IMG/VR virus record: IMGVR_UViG_3300042485_000448
Location: 1-47,621 of that record
DNA length: 47,621 nt
Source: a virus
Reading direction: 5' to 3' (one strand)
Shown: positions 23,919 to 32,686 of the stretch, one piece after another
How the letters are laid out: each line of letters starts with the position of its first letter
How positions within the stretch are numbered: position 1 is the first letter of the stretch
Made by a program: the position numbers and the translations under genes
The notes under the pieces: model-generated
The model's input: the letters and a program-made list of their open reading frames with translations, nothing else
Database searches by the model: none
Told to the model about the DNA's origin: nothing

Positions 23919-25949
23919 TTAATATAATTTAATCTCGCAAGCATCAGTTGAACAGTATTTCTCAGACTCAGCATCTAAGTTATCTTTACCGTCATAAATT
24001 GCAGACCAATCAATTTTTCCAATTGTTCCAACATAGGCATTATATTCTTCTCTTGAAATCTCGCTATATGGTTGCTGTGGATAAGTTTTATTGCCCATTG
24101 GCAAGAATGAAACAGCCTTTAATTGACCCTCATACATATTTAATGCTGGAGCCACAAACTGCCTTTCTGTTTCCTTGTCAAATGATAGAGTTACAGAAAC
24201 ACCATTATCTGACCAGTATTTTTGAGCAGTTGCTGCCAAACCAATCTTCTCAAATAAACTTACCTGCTTTTCAGCACGTTTATGTCCAGATGCTACTGGG
24301 AAATATACTACTGAGGTATTTGCTGATACAAGGTCGTCTTCAATCTTATACCCCGCTGCTTTAAATAAATGAAGCATTGGATCTGTATTTCCAAAACGAA
24401 TAGCACGAAGATAAAACTCTCCACCAGGACCCCAGTGAACTCCAGGGGTTGCTCCAGAAAGAAGTGATACAGATCCTGAAGGCTTAACTGTAGTTACACG
24501 AACTGATTCACGAACACATAGCCACTCAGAATATTTATGGTCATAATGACGAATCTTTTGATATCCTTCATCCATCCACTCACGCAATGCTGGAAGTCCA
24601 CTGTTGTCAGCAAAAGAAGCAATACCTGTAAGTGATGTTCCAATGCGACGATTACGTTGCATAATTCCATTTGTCTGTTGCCAATGTGTTGGCATTAATG
24701 TTACAGTCTTTCCATAAAGGTATGCAAACTTCAATGTCTTGAGGAAGTCCTCCTTAGATTCATGACGGTTTAAGTGCACTTCTACAAGTGTACAAAGTTC
24801 GTATGATTCTAATGGCTGCTCCGCACAAGGATTGAAGCCCATAATGCGAGTGTCCTTATAATCAGGAGCATCCGCAAGACGGCCATAATTACGAGCAACA
24901 TCAAGCCAAATAAAACCTGGCTCTCCATTATCTGCAATTAAATCTACATAGTCTTCATATTTTGTTCCAACAGTTGCTGAAATAGAGTTGTTTGACATCC
25001 AAGCCCATCCTGGTTTTTCTGGATCATATGAGTTACGATCTGGAAATACTTCTGGATTTTTAAGATTAATAAAGCCTTCATCTTCTGGTGTTCCAAGTGC
25101 AAGAGTTGCAGAACGACGAACATTTCCTGATACTACGCAGGTGCCAATAAGATTAACAATATCAACAATAGCACGGCTATCTAGTATTTCTCCAGCCCTA
25201 GAGCCAATTACATTTTTGATACGAGTATGCAGATCAATAAGTGGTGCTGGACCGCTTGCTACCCCTCCAAAGCCCTTAATGGGTGCCCCTAGAGGACGGA
25301 TAAGGTCATAGTTAAACTCTTGAATAGACTGGTTTTGACGAAGAAAAGAGTTGATCAAAAGACGAACTGATTCAACCCAGCCTTCACGGGTATCTGGGAT
25401 TTCATAAATAGATGCTGGTTCAGTAGGAGCATAAATAGACATTTGCTTGTCTTGTCCAAGGGTGTCAAATCCAACTCCAATACCCAGCATTAATGCATCC
25501 ATTACCCAAGCAAATAAAGCACCAGGATCATTACGATCAATGTCTCTTGTTGAAACCATTGCACAATTTTGAAGAGATGCTGAGTTACGCTTTTCCATAG
25601 TCATAGGAGTTCCAAATGCCCATAGCCCACGACCTGGTGGTGTCCACTTTAATTCAAACATTCTTTGGAATGCTTCTTGTGCAGACTTTTGTGCTTTGTT
25701 ATCATTCCATGGTAAACGATTATCCTTAGCATGGTTTTTTTGAACTGAATACATGCCCTCAATTACACGACGACAAACTTCATGCCAACGTTCTTTTGTA
25801 CCGTCTTCCTTAACACGAGAATATGTACGAATAAATGTAATCTCTCCTAATGAGTTAGATCCAGCATCTGAAAATCCAAATGGCGCTGGAACATTATTAT
25901 ATTTATTTACAAATTCTTCTGATAGACGAAATGAAAAAACTTCTGACAT
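23919..25949 (-). CDS. nrdJ: class II (B12-dependent) ribonucleoside triphosphate reductase
   Basis: 676 aa. It reduces ribonucleotides to deoxyribonucleotides using adenosylcobalamin, needs no separate radical subunit, and would supply dNTPs for phage replication. Residues expected for the monomeric Lactobacillus-type enzyme are present: N373-P-C375-A-E377 (radical Cys and general acid/base), the reducing pair C129 (SLQNCAMVS) and C386 (YELCTLVEV, 11 residues after C375 as in the family), the TTVKPSGSVSLLSG loop, and C-terminal shuttle cysteines C666 and C671. It is transcribed from its own promoter behind a terminator, between fibre and head genes. Confidence 0.93.
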   Translation of the reverse strand: MSEVFSFRLSEEFVNKYNNVPAPFGFSDAGSNSLGEITFIRTYSRVKEDGTKERWHEVCRRVIEGMYSVQKNHAKDNRLPWNDNKAQKSAQEAFQRMFELKWTPPGRGLWAFGTPMTMEKRNSASLQNCAMVSTRDIDRNDPGALFAWVMDALMLGIGVGFDTLGQDKQMSIYAPTEPASIYEIPDTREGWVESVRLLINSFLRQNQSIQEFNYDLIRPLGAPIKGFGGVASGPAPLIDLHTRIKNVIGSRAGEILDSRAIVDIVNLIGTCVVSGNVRRSATLALGTPEDEGFINLKNPEVFPDRNSYDPEKPGWAWMSNNSISATVGTKYEDYVDLIADNGEPGFIWLDVARNYGRLADAPDYKDTRIMGFNPCAEQPLESYELCTLVEVHLNRHESKEDFLKTLKFAYLYGKTVTLMPTHWQQTNGIMQRNRRIGTSLTGIASFADNSGLPALREWMDEGYQKIRHYDHKYSEWLCVRESVRVTTVKPSGSVSLLSGATPGVHWGPGGEFYLRAIRFGNTDPMLHLFKAAGYKIEDDLVSANTSVVYFPVASGHKRAEKQVSLFEKIGLAATAQKYWSDNGVSVTLSFDKETERQFVAPALNMYEGQLKAVSFLPMGNKTYPQQPYSEISREEYNAYVGTIGKIDWSAIYDGKDNLDAESEKYCSTDACEIKLY

Positions 25950-26007
25950 TTATTTACCTTTCTAAGCAAATTTAGATGAGTGCTTTGAGTTTTCCAAAGT
26001 GGTCTTA

Positions 26008-26016
26008 AGTATATCA
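26008..26016 (-). promoter_or_regulatory. extended -10 box for nrdJ
   Basis: TGATATACT on the minus strand, about 58 nt before the ATG and just downstream of a strong terminator. The SD GAAAGG is close to the start codon. This makes the reductase an independent transcription unit. Confidence 0.5.
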
Positions 26017-26040
26017 CAAATATTTAACTATTTTAAGCGT

Positions 26041-26076
26041 AAAACAAAAAGGCTATACCTAATGTTAAGGTATAGC
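26041..26076 (-). terminator. strong intrinsic terminator upstream of nrdJ
   Basis: Minus-strand stem of 9 bp (GCTATACCT with AGGTATAGC), 7-nt loop, then CTTTTTGTTTT. It ends the transcript of the 97-aa gene about 30 nt past its stop. Confidence 0.9.
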
Positions 26077-26104
26077 ACTTTAAGTTTAATAAAGTTATGT
26101 ATTT

Positions 26105-26398
26105 TTATTCAGGAATAACATCTATTGGTGGAAGCCAAGACTTATACTCTTCATTCCAAACATAGGATGGATCTGGAGATTGTGGTAAAAATGTTTGAGT
26201 ATCTTCGTAATAAACATACCCAGGCATTGGCTGTGATTCTTCATATGTTTCTGTCACGTCCAGAACTAAAGGTTGGCTTAAAAAAATAACAGCCAATCTT
26301 TCATCTGTATGTAAAACGTCTACTACCATATTATCAACAACAAATGCTATTTTTTTTGGTACTAAGTTTAACATCTCTTCTTGTATATCTTCACTCAT
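26105..26398 (-). CDS. small fibre-cassette partner protein (paralogue 1)
   Basis: 97 aa. It is one of four related proteins in this window. The shared core is KIAFVVDNMVVDVLHTDERLA and IFLSQP..LDVT, followed by a short unit with Y..DTQTFLP.SPDPS.VW. In each case the gene sits beside a Cys-rich ~300-aa gene. The SD AAGGAGG is good and the start overlaps the zinc-ribbon gene by 8 nt. The function is unknown; conserved pairing suggests a chaperone, linker or virion partner of the adhesin. Confidence 0.6.
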   Translation of the reverse strand: MSEDIQEEMLNLVPKKIAFVVDNMVVDVLHTDERLAVIFLSQPLVLDVTETYEESQPMPGYVYYEDTQTFLPQSPDPSYVWNEEYKSWLPPIDVIPE

Positions 26399-26633
26399 TA
26401 GTTTCCTCCTTGTATCCTACTTCCACAACCCCCCACTTATGTAAAGGACAAAATGCATGTGGAAGTTTTGTTTTTAAAGACATAAAACATCCACACTTCT
26501 TGCAATTTCCTGTAGGAAGTAGTTCTGGACAGGACTTGCAAATTTTCATTCTTTCTTCTGATACAACATCTTCTACTTTTTTTATATTTTTATTAAAAAT
26601 ATCCCAAGGTCTTGCTTTTTTTGTTTCTGACAC
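26391..26633 (-). CDS. six-cysteine zinc-ribbon-like small protein
   Basis: 80 aa, GTG start with SD GGGGGAAAG. Cysteines at 32, 35, 44, 47, 49 and 62 (ICKSC, CKKCGCFM, FCPLHKW) form a likely two-site metal-binding module. A paralogue of 65 aa is encoded at 44553-44750 with the same PWD.F, ICK.C, CKKCGCFM, CP..KW order. Proteins of this layout are frequent in phages beside fibre or modification genes. The molecular role is not known. Confidence 0.7.
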   Translation of the reverse strand: MSETKKARPWDIFNKNIKKVEDVVSEERMKICKSCPELLPTGNCKKCGCFMSLKTKLPHAFCPLHKWGVVEVGYKEETNE

Positions 26634-26644
26634 TCTTTCCCCCT

Positions 26645-27568
26645 TTAAGGCGTAACTGTAACACTAAAGTTTGATAATGTTGAACCTTGATCAACAATTG
26701 ATGTACCGTGGAATAGTCCAACCCCTTGGCCCTTTACTGGGCTAGATGGAGTATTTGAACCACTGCCTATAGTAGATCCACCCTTATTTGCAGCACTGTA
26801 AAGAGTATAAGAAATTGTACTTCCTGAAGTGCTGATTGCAATAGATTGGGCTTTTGAAAATCCAGAATTGTTTGTATTGTATGTATTGGTAACTAAATCG
26901 GTAGCAGATCCACTTTCAACTTTTCTTAAATTGGCTATAGAATTATAAGTGGTAGTTGTTATAGTTTGATTTATATTTCCTGTAACATAATATAGAGTCT
27001 CAGAGGCACCTGAAGAATACCCTCTAGGTGCACAGTTGTTAGGGCTGCAGCACACCTGATAGCCGACAACTGGATCATTAGGTGAGTTTCGATTTTCAAT
27101 ACACTCATAATAAGTAATAGTAAATGGGCTACTACATCCACCACAAAACCCTAAGCCTGCACAACCAACACCCTGTCTTGTTTGTTGTAATGAACATGTT
27201 GTGTTTGTTGCTGAAGAGGATGTGTATGATGGATAGAAAGCATAGTAGTTATTAGCATCTGTTACCCAAAAGGATAGCCCAGAACCACCATTTGAGCCAG
27301 TATCTACCTGAAGATTGGTGATGTTTGTTCCATCTAAATCAACAACAGCAACGTTATTTCCTGATGCTAGAGCGTTAGAAACACTAGAACTTCCATTTGC
27401 TTGCCAAGTTCCTACAACGTTTTTCCAAAGACCCTTACCATCACTTGATGTTCCAAGATTTCCAGATGTTGTTCTGTTAAATGAGTCAATTAATGCTAAA
27501 AGCAAGTTCTTGCCGAAACGACCAAACCCTCTTACAGATCCGCCTCCACGAGCACCTAGCAATGGCAT
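26645..27568 (-). CDS. Cys-rich variable adhesin-like tail protein (paralogue 1)
   Basis: 307 aa. The conserved N-terminus (MPLLGARGGGSVRGFGRFGK, then D-S-F-N-R-T-T-S-G-x-L-G-T-S-S-D-G-K) and conserved C-terminus (SIAISTSGSTISYTLYSA and a closing strand SNFSVTVTP) resemble a LamG/concanavalin jelly roll. Between them, residues ~120-200 are a variable Cys-rich insert (GVGCAGLGFCGGCSSP, YQVCCSPNNCAPRG). Two paralogues lie at 34704 and 36089. The protein is likely a virion-surface receptor-binding or carbohydrate-binding component. The gene has its own promoter and a leader nearly identical to those of the other copies. Confidence 0.72.
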   Translation of the reverse strand: MPLLGARGGGSVRGFGRFGKNLLLALIDSFNRTTSGNLGTSSDGKGLWKNVVGTWQANGSSSVSNALASGNNVAVVDLDGTNITNLQVDTGSNGGSGLSFWVTDANNYYAFYPSYTSSSATNTTCSLQQTRQGVGCAGLGFCGGCSSPFTITYYECIENRNSPNDPVVGYQVCCSPNNCAPRGYSSGASETLYYVTGNINQTITTTTYNSIANLRKVESGSATDLVTNTYNTNNSGFSKAQSIAISTSGSTISYTLYSAANKGGSTIGSGSNTPSSPVKGQGVGLFHGTSIVDQGSTLSNFSVTVTP

Positions 27569-27593
27569 TTATAAATCTCCTTATGTTGTTTTC

Positions 27594-27602
27594 ATTATAG
27601 CA
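27594..27602 (-). promoter_or_regulatory. extended -10 box, adhesin cassette 1
   Basis: TGCTATAAT on the minus strand followed by the leader GAAAACAACATAAGGAG shared by all three adhesin paralogues. It lies 25 nt before the ATG. Confidence 0.6.
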
Positions 27603-27623
27603 TGAAATGATATAAGTATTTAC

Positions 27624-27839
27624 TTATAATGCTGGTTCTGAAAACTGTCCAGTTTCTGGGTTATAGATCCAGCCAAACTGAATGCTTTCGGTATTTGAGG
27701 TTATATCTACTACAACGCCATTACTTAAAAATATATCAGCCAGGCGACGATCTGTATGCAAGATATCAACAATTGTATTGTCTATAACAAATGCTACCTT
27801 GATTGGTGGCATCTCTATAGTCTCTGGTTCTGTGGTCAT
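27624..27839 (-). CDS. small fibre-cassette partner protein (paralogue 2, short)
   Basis: 71 aa. Contains the family core IKVAFVIDNTIVDILHTDRR and LADIFLSNGVVVDIT, then WIYNPETGQFSEP, but lacks the C-terminal Trp unit of the longer paralogues. It lies upstream of the Cys-rich adhesin at 26645 rather than downstream. SD GAGGAGAAG. Confidence 0.6.
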   Translation of the reverse strand: MTTEPETIEMPPIKVAFVIDNTIVDILHTDRRLADIFLSNGVVVDITSNTESIQFGWIYNPETGQFSEPAL

Positions 27840-27878
27840 GCTTCTCCTCTATTCTATATAATGTTTTACTACTACTTC

Positions 27879-27884
27879 ATTATA
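27879..27884 (-). promoter_or_regulatory. -10 box for 71-aa gene
   Basis: TATAAT on the minus strand, 39 nt before the ATG at 27839 and just past the stop of the fibre gene. Confidence 0.4.
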
Positions 27885-27890
27885 TACTAT

Positions 27891-29342
27891 TTATGCAAAC
27901 TTTGTTTGAGCAGCAAATGCAGTAAATGCTGCATCTCCTGTTTTAATTACAGTTATTGTATAAATATCAATTGATGAAGCATTTCCTGCAGAAGGGGCTG
28001 TTCCACCTTGCCACTTTGGAGTAACTGATGATCCGTCAATCTGGAATCCACTCTGATAGTAGGCTGTAGAGTTTGTAACTAAAAATGCTATAGTTAGAGA
28101 CTGTCCAGTTGCCATGATTGAGTTAAGCGTTGTAGAACCATCTCCACGTAGGTTTAATGTCCAGTTACCGCTTGAATTTGATGTGTAGTATGTTACTGCT
28201 CCGTTTGTTAGTACGTTATAGTTAATTGTACCTGTTGCTGCAGTTGCTGATACCGTTGTAGTTTCAAGAATTTGTGCAATCTTTGTAGTACCTGTAACAG
28301 TTGGTGAGGCAATGCTTGGAGATGTTCCAAATACAAGTGCTCCTGAACCTGTTTCATCTGTAACTGCTGAGGCAAGGTTTGAAGATGATGGAGTTGCAAG
28401 GAATGTTGCTACTCCTGTACCAAGACCTGATATACCTGTGTCTACTGGCAACCCAGTTGCATTTGTAAGAGTTCCAGATGCTGGAGTACCAAGTGCTGGT
28501 GTTGTCAAAGTTGGGCTAGTAAGAGTTTTGTTGGTAAGAGTCTCTGAAACATCCTTTAGAAGTGTTCCGTTTACATAATAAGACTTACCTGAAGCAAGGT
28601 TGATATGCTCAGAAGACGTAAATGCATCTGTAGCGTCTACCCAGTTAAAAGTCTTATCTGTTGCACCCTTGATTGTGATACCGCCACCATCTGCTGTTGT
28701 GTCAGTAGGTGATGCTGTATCTCCAAGAACGATATTCTTATCTTCTACTACAAGGTTGGTTGAGTTAATATTTGTTGTCGTTCCATTAACTGTTAGGTTG
28801 CCAGAAATTGTCAAGTTAACTGCTGTTGCATCTCCAGTAAGTGCTGGGCCTGCTAGTGGAGCCTTTGCATCCATCTGTGTCTGGATTGCAGAAGTAACAC
28901 CATTTAGGTATCCAATTTCTGTATCATCAACATCTGTAACTCTAAGTTGAACAGTTCCTGTTGCGTCAGGGAAAGTGATTGTTCTGTCAGCAGTTGGGTC
29001 TACTACAGTTAAAGTTGTTTCGTTTGCATTATCTGTTGCGCCCTCTATGTGGATAGATGTTCCAGGAACCACTAGATTCTTGCTTGCATCAAGTCCTGCT
29101 ACACCAGAGATTGCTCCAACGTCTGAATCCTGGAGGTATGATCCAAGAGATGCTGCAATAACATCTTCTGCGTCTACGAAATACTTAAGGTCAACCCAAT
29201 AAGTTACTCCATCGCCAATCTTAAATTTATTTGTGTCTGATTCCCAGCCGATTTCTCCAGCATTTAGGATTGGACCATCGCCATCGTTAGAAGATGTCCA
29301 CTGTGATGCGGTACCTCTACGCTGTTGCATTCTTGTTGCCAT
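27891..29342 (-). CDS. tail fibre protein with tropism-determinant-like N-terminus
   Basis: 483 aa. The N-terminus ([20 protein letters not shown], then [27 protein letters not shown]) matches the Mtd_N/fibre-attachment motif seen in many phage fibres. Residues ~100-330 hold repeated beta elements ([33 protein letters not shown]), some shared with the 707-aa fibre. The C-terminal ~90 residues form a jelly-roll-like tip ([29 protein letters not shown]) shared with the 342-aa fibre. It is probably trimeric and receptor binding. SD GGAGGAG. Confidence 0.82.
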   Translation of the reverse strand: MATRMQQRRGTASQWTSSNDGDGPILNAGEIGWESDTNKFKIGDGVTYWVDLKYFVDAEDVIAASLGSYLQDSDVGAISGVAGLDASKNLVVPGTSIHIEGATDNANETTLTVVDPTADRTITFPDATGTVQLRVTDVDDTEIGYLNGVTSAIQTQMDAKAPLAGPALTGDATAVNLTISGNLTVNGTTTNINSTNLVVEDKNIVLGDTASPTDTTADGGGITIKGATDKTFNWVDATDAFTSSEHINLASGKSYYVNGTLLKDVSETLTNKTLTSPTLTTPALGTPASGTLTNATGLPVDTGISGLGTGVATFLATPSSSNLASAVTDETGSGALVFGTSPSIASPTVTGTTKIAQILETTTVSATAATGTINYNVLTNGAVTYYTSNSSGNWTLNLRGDGSTTLNSIMATGQSLTIAFLVTNSTAYYQSGFQIDGSSVTPKWQGGTAPSAGNASSIDIYTITVIKTGDAAFTAFAAQTKFA

Positions 29343-29371
29343 TATTTACTCCTCCATTGGTGTATGATCAT

Positions 29372-29380
29372 ATTATATCA
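29372..29380 (-). promoter_or_regulatory. extended -10 box for 483-aa fibre gene
   Basis: TGATATAAT on the minus strand, 29 nt before the ATG at 29342, in the short gap after the 152-aa gene. Confidence 0.5.
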
Positions 29381-29384
29381 GTTT

Positions 29385-29843
29385 TTAATTATATACTTCT
29401 GTTGCAATTCCACCATCATATGTGGCAGACCAACTGTTAGTATTATAAAAACCAGCATCTTCTTCTGCGCCAGCCTCGTTATAGAATCCTGCATCTTTAA
29501 ATGTTGAAACAATCAAACCAGTTCCACCAATTGATGTATCGTGGATGTGTTGCGCTATTTCAATTGTGTCATTTAATAGTGCAAGAGTGTTCCACTGACC
29601 ATTGTAATAAAACAAAAGTCTATTTTCAGCAGTATCAATAAAAAGTTCACCATTTGATGAATTTTGATCGCTTGGTGGTGTAGAGCCTTGCGCTACAAGA
29701 AGTTCTCTACCGTCTACATATGCCTTAGTAGCGGCATGTGTATTTTCGGTTGGGGTGCCAACTACGACTGCTTGACCAAAAGTACCACCTTCGGCTACAT
29801 TAAGCCCATGTTTTACCTTAAAGTCTTTATTTACTGTTGCCAT
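29385..29843 (-). CDS. short tail fibre-related protein
   Basis: 152 aa. The N-terminus MATVNKDFKVKHGLNVAEGG parallels MATITKDFRVKAGLVVEGAT of the next fibre upstream, so both likely use the same attachment motif. THAATKAYVDGRELL is a standard phage-fibre beta motif. The C-terminal half contains two copies of DAGFYN. SD GGGACGGGAG. Likely a small fibre or adaptor. Confidence 0.7.
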   Translation of the reverse strand: MATVNKDFKVKHGLNVAEGGTFGQAVVVGTPTENTHAATKAYVDGRELLVAQGSTPPSDQNSSNGELFIDTAENRLLFYYNGQWNTLALLNDTIEIAQHIHDTSIGGTGLIVSTFKDAGFYNEAGAEEDAGFYNTNSWSATYDGGIATEVYN

Positions 29844-29863
29844 AGTTGACTCCCGTCCCTAAA

Positions 29864-31987
29864 TTATGCTTCGATATAAGTCTTGTGAACCTTAACAACA
29901 GTATCTGCTGCTGCTCCAGTTACCTGTAGAAGAACATTACCACCTGAGTAGACAGCATTTGTTGTTCCAAGTTCTGTATTACTTTGTACATTTGCGTACT
30001 CTGTTAAGTAAACATCATTGCTTCCGTTGACTGCAACAAGAACTTCAATTACTTCAATGTCATTGCCCTTTTTCATTTGAACAATGTACTTAGCAGCAGA
30101 GTATGTTGTTGCTGACCATGTATCAATTGTAGTTGCTGATGTTCCAGCAGTTGCTAGAGCAGAACCAACAAGAGCATCTGCAAAAGCAATGCTTGTCGCT
30201 GCTGCTGCACCAAGTGTTGGTGTAGTAAAGGTTGGACTATCAGTAAATGCTACTGTTCCAGTTCCTGCTTCATCGGTTAATGCTGCTGCAAGATTTGCAG
30301 AAGATGGAGTTTCAAGGAATGTTGCAATACCTGTTCCAAGTGATGTTATTCCAGTACCTCCGTTAGCAACAGGAAGTGTTCCTGTAACTCCAGTAGTTAA
30401 AGAAACATTTGTAATAGTATTACTTGAACCATTGATAGTTTTGTTAGTAAGGGTTTGAACTCCATCGTTTGTTGTTACAGTTGAATCAATATCAAGAGTG
30501 TTTCCAGTCTTGTCTAATCCTGTACCAGCAATAATTTGTCCAAGGCCAGTAAACTGTGTGAAAGCAAGTGCTGTAGTTCCAATTGTAACTGAACCGTTAT
30601 TTGTTAATGTAAATCCTGAGTCAGCGTTTACTGTTCCTTGCTCTACGAATACCGCAAAGTTTGCAGTTACTTCTGCACCCTCATCTGCATCTGTAGAACG
30701 ATCTGGAGCACCAGATTCCTTAACTACATAGATACCATTTTGTGAACCAGTTGACTGATCCTTAACAAGAACACGATCTCCAGTAGCAAGAGTTACACCG
30801 TCAAGTGTGTCTCCATTTTCAAGATCAGATGCTAGTGTTAGGTTTGCAGTTGTTGCTGCCTTTACAGACGCTTTCCAGTCAATTCCTTGAACTGTTGTGT
30901 CTACATAAGACTTTGTTGCTGCATCTGTTCCATCAGTTGGTGTTCCAAGACCTGTGATCTTGTTTGTACCCATTGCAATTGCGCCAGTCATTGTTCCACC
31001 AGCAAGTGCTAGTTTATTAGAAAGGTCTGTTGTCAATCCTGAAATCTTTGATTGATCAATTGCTGCTGCTGCATTAATGTCCCCATTAACAATGGTTCCA
31101 TCTAGAATCTTTGCTGAAGTTACTGCTCCGTCTGCAATCTTTGCTTCTGTTACTGCTCCATTTAGAATCTTTACTGTTTCTACAGAGTCTGAAGCAAGTT
31201 TAGCAGCAGTTACGTTTGCATCTTTAATCTTTAATGTTTCAACTGCATCTGTACCAAGTTTTGCTGCTGTAACTGCATTGTCTGCAATTTCGGCTGTATT
31301 TACTGCTGAATCTGCAATTTTAGCGTTTGTAACTGAGTTTGAAGCAAGTTTTGCATCTGTAACATTTGCATCAAGAATTTTTGAAGTTGTAACTGAGTCT
31401 GCAGCCAACTTTGCTGCTGTAACATTTGAGTCAACAATCTTTGCTGTTTCTACAGAATCTGCAGCAAGTTTAGCAGCAGTTACGTTAGCATCTTTAATCT
31501 TTGCTGTTTCTACAGAGTCTGTAGCAAGTTTTGCTGCAGTCACGTTTGCATCTGCAATCTTTACTGTAGTTACTGAATCTGAAGCAAGCATTGTTGCTGT
31601 AACTGTACCAGTATCACCAGATGTAACTACAGTACCTGATACGTTAGGAAGTGTAATTGTGCGGTCTGCTGTTGGATCTACTACTGTAAGAGTTGTCTCA
31701 TAATCATCTGCTGTTGCACCTTCAAAAGTAATTGATGTATCAAATACTCCAACTGCTGCAGGGGCTGCCCACTTGACTCCGCTTGCTTCAGCAGAATCTG
31801 CTGTAAGGACGTGTCCGTTTGTTCCAACGCTTAATTTAGATATTGCATTATCTGCAGTACCAACTAGCAAATCACCTTTTGCATCTGCAATCTTCTTTGT
31901 AAGAATATCGTGGCCTTCAACGGTTGCGGTTGCTCCCTCAACTACTAATCCAGCCTTTACTCTAAAGTCTTTTGTTATTGTTGCCAT
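29864..31987 (-). CDS. long tail fibre protein with 16-residue repeats
   Basis: 707 aa. Attachment-type N-terminus, then ADAKGDLLVGTADNAISKL, then about ten 16-residue repeats of D-x-N-V-T-A-A-K-L-A-x-D-S-V-E-T-x-K-I type (residues ~130-310), which should form a fibrous beta shaft. Next come NKITGLGTPTDGTDAATKSY and VKAATTANLTLASDLENGDT-type modules. The C-terminal ~75 residues (YIVQMKKGNDIEVIEVLVAV..VYLTEYANV) are homologous to the C-terminus of the 146-aa gene. SD AAGGAGATAAT. The product is a likely distal receptor-binding fibre. Confidence 0.85.
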   Translation of the reverse strand: MATITKDFRVKAGLVVEGATATVEGHDILTKKIADAKGDLLVGTADNAISKLSVGTNGHVLTADSAEASGVKWAAPAAVGVFDTSITFEGATADDYETTLTVVDPTADRTITLPNVSGTVVTSGDTGTVTATMLASDSVTTVKIADANVTAAKLATDSVETAKIKDANVTAAKLAADSVETAKIVDSNVTAAKLAADSVTTSKILDANVTDAKLASNSVTNAKIADSAVNTAEIADNAVTAAKLGTDAVETLKIKDANVTAAKLASDSVETVKILNGAVTEAKIADGAVTSAKILDGTIVNGDINAAAAIDQSKISGLTTDLSNKLALAGGTMTGAIAMGTNKITGLGTPTDGTDAATKSYVDTTVQGIDWKASVKAATTANLTLASDLENGDTLDGVTLATGDRVLVKDQSTGSQNGIYVVKESGAPDRSTDADEGAEVTANFAVFVEQGTVNADSGFTLTNNGSVTIGTTALAFTQFTGLGQIIAGTGLDKTGNTLDIDSTVTTNDGVQTLTNKTINGSSNTITNVSLTTGVTGTLPVANGGTGITSLGTGIATFLETPSSANLAAALTDEAGTGTVAFTDSPTFTTPTLGAAAATSIAFADALVGSALATAGTSATTIDTWSATTYSAAKYIVQMKKGNDIEVIEVLVAVNGSNDVYLTEYANVQSNTELGTTNAVYSGGNVLLQVTGAAADTVVKVHKTYIEA
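31060..31600. repeat. 48-bp tandem repeats in fibre gene
   Basis: About ten imperfect 48-bp units encoding the 16-residue repeats of the 707-aa fibre. Recurring plus-strand words include gcagcagttacg and tctgcaatcttt. These can expand or contract by recombination. Confidence 0.8.
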
Positions 31988-32002
31988 TTATTATCTCCTT
32001 GG

Positions 32003-32443
32003 TTAAGCCTTCAAACCAGTACGCATGTAGCGTAAGGTAATCGGGGTCTGACCCACCACGGGAACTACAGTTAGGTTAACTGTGCCTCCTGCCCTAGAGA
32101 CGCTAATGGTGCCAATATTCCCATCATTGTCTACTGTTCCATATTCACTGACGTTATCATTTGTACCATCAGGGACTATGGTTAACTCTGTTGTGAAGAA
32201 CTTGTCTCCAGTGCTCTTCTTTAATGTGACCACGTACTTAACGGATCTCCATTCTGAGGCAGTAAAATTATCAAAGATTGTGCTGTTCTCAATACCAGTG
32301 ATTGTTACTTCGTTGTTACCAGCAGTACCCAGATCTGTTGCCTGGGCTGCAGAGGTGTCAATTAAGTCAACATAGTTTGCTTCGGTTGGTCTATCACCTG
32401 TCTGAAACAGGGCCTTTACGTTTGCTAATGATATTTTCGCCAT
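32003..32443 (-). CDS. fibre-associated protein with shared C-terminal domain
   Basis: 146 aa. N-terminal MAKISLANVKALFQTGDRPT EANYVDLID is a phage fibre/baseplate start motif. The C-terminal half (VKYVVTLKKSTGDKFFTTEL, then VSEYGTVDNDGNIG) is homologous to the tip of the 707-aa fibre immediately downstream. No SD is visible; TATAAT ends 6 nt before the ATG, so this is a clear leaderless candidate. Confidence 0.7.
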   Translation of the reverse strand: MAKISLANVKALFQTGDRPTEANYVDLIDTSAAQATDLGTAGNNEVTITGIENSTIFDNFTASEWRSVKYVVTLKKSTGDKFFTTELTIVPDGTNDNVSEYGTVDNDGNIGTISVSRAGGTVNLTVVPVVGQTPITLRYMRTGLKA

Positions 32444-32449
32444 GTCTGA

Positions 32450-32458
32450 ATTATATCA
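32450..32458 (-). promoter_or_regulatory. leaderless promoter for 146-aa gene
   Basis: TGATATAAT on the minus strand with exactly 6 nt between hexamer and ATG, so the start codon coincides with the expected transcription start. Confidence 0.65.
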
Positions 32459-32464
32459 TATATT

Positions 32465-32686
32465 TTAAAGTATATAGTTAGAGAAACCAATGACCTGCAA
32501 AGGAATTGCTGGTACATTTCCAATACTGTTGGGTATCTGTATTGCCGTGAATCTTATTCTAAATGGCAATACTGAGTTTATACTTATACCACGATTTAAA
32601 TCAACAATCTCTGCTTTTGGAAAAGAAACTCTTTCAATAATTTTTGTAGCAACGGGATTGTTACTATTTATAGTAACCGTTGCCAT
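32465..32686 (-). CDS. small tail/baseplate-region protein
   Basis: 73 aa, begins MATVTINSNNPVATKIIERV and is strand-rich (LPFRIRFTAIQIPNSIGNVP). Its ATG shares one base with the upstream TAA (TAATG), so it is translated together with the BppU-like gene. I do not recognise a family. A structural role is inferred from location. Confidence 0.55.
   Translation of the reverse strand: MATVTINSNNPVATKIIERVSFPKAEIVDLNRGISINSVLPFRIRFTAIQIPNSIGNVPAIPLQVIGFSNYIL

Noticed and set aside
31060-31600. CRISPR-like direct repeats
   Set aside because: The repeats are contiguous coding units of 48 bp without unique spacers and translate into a regular protein repeat.
31077-31703. 208-codon plus-strand open frame antisense to the long fibre
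   Set aside because: It runs across the 48-bp repeats, and its protein is the mirror of the repeat composition. No SD or promoter is seen. It is a shadow of the fibre gene.
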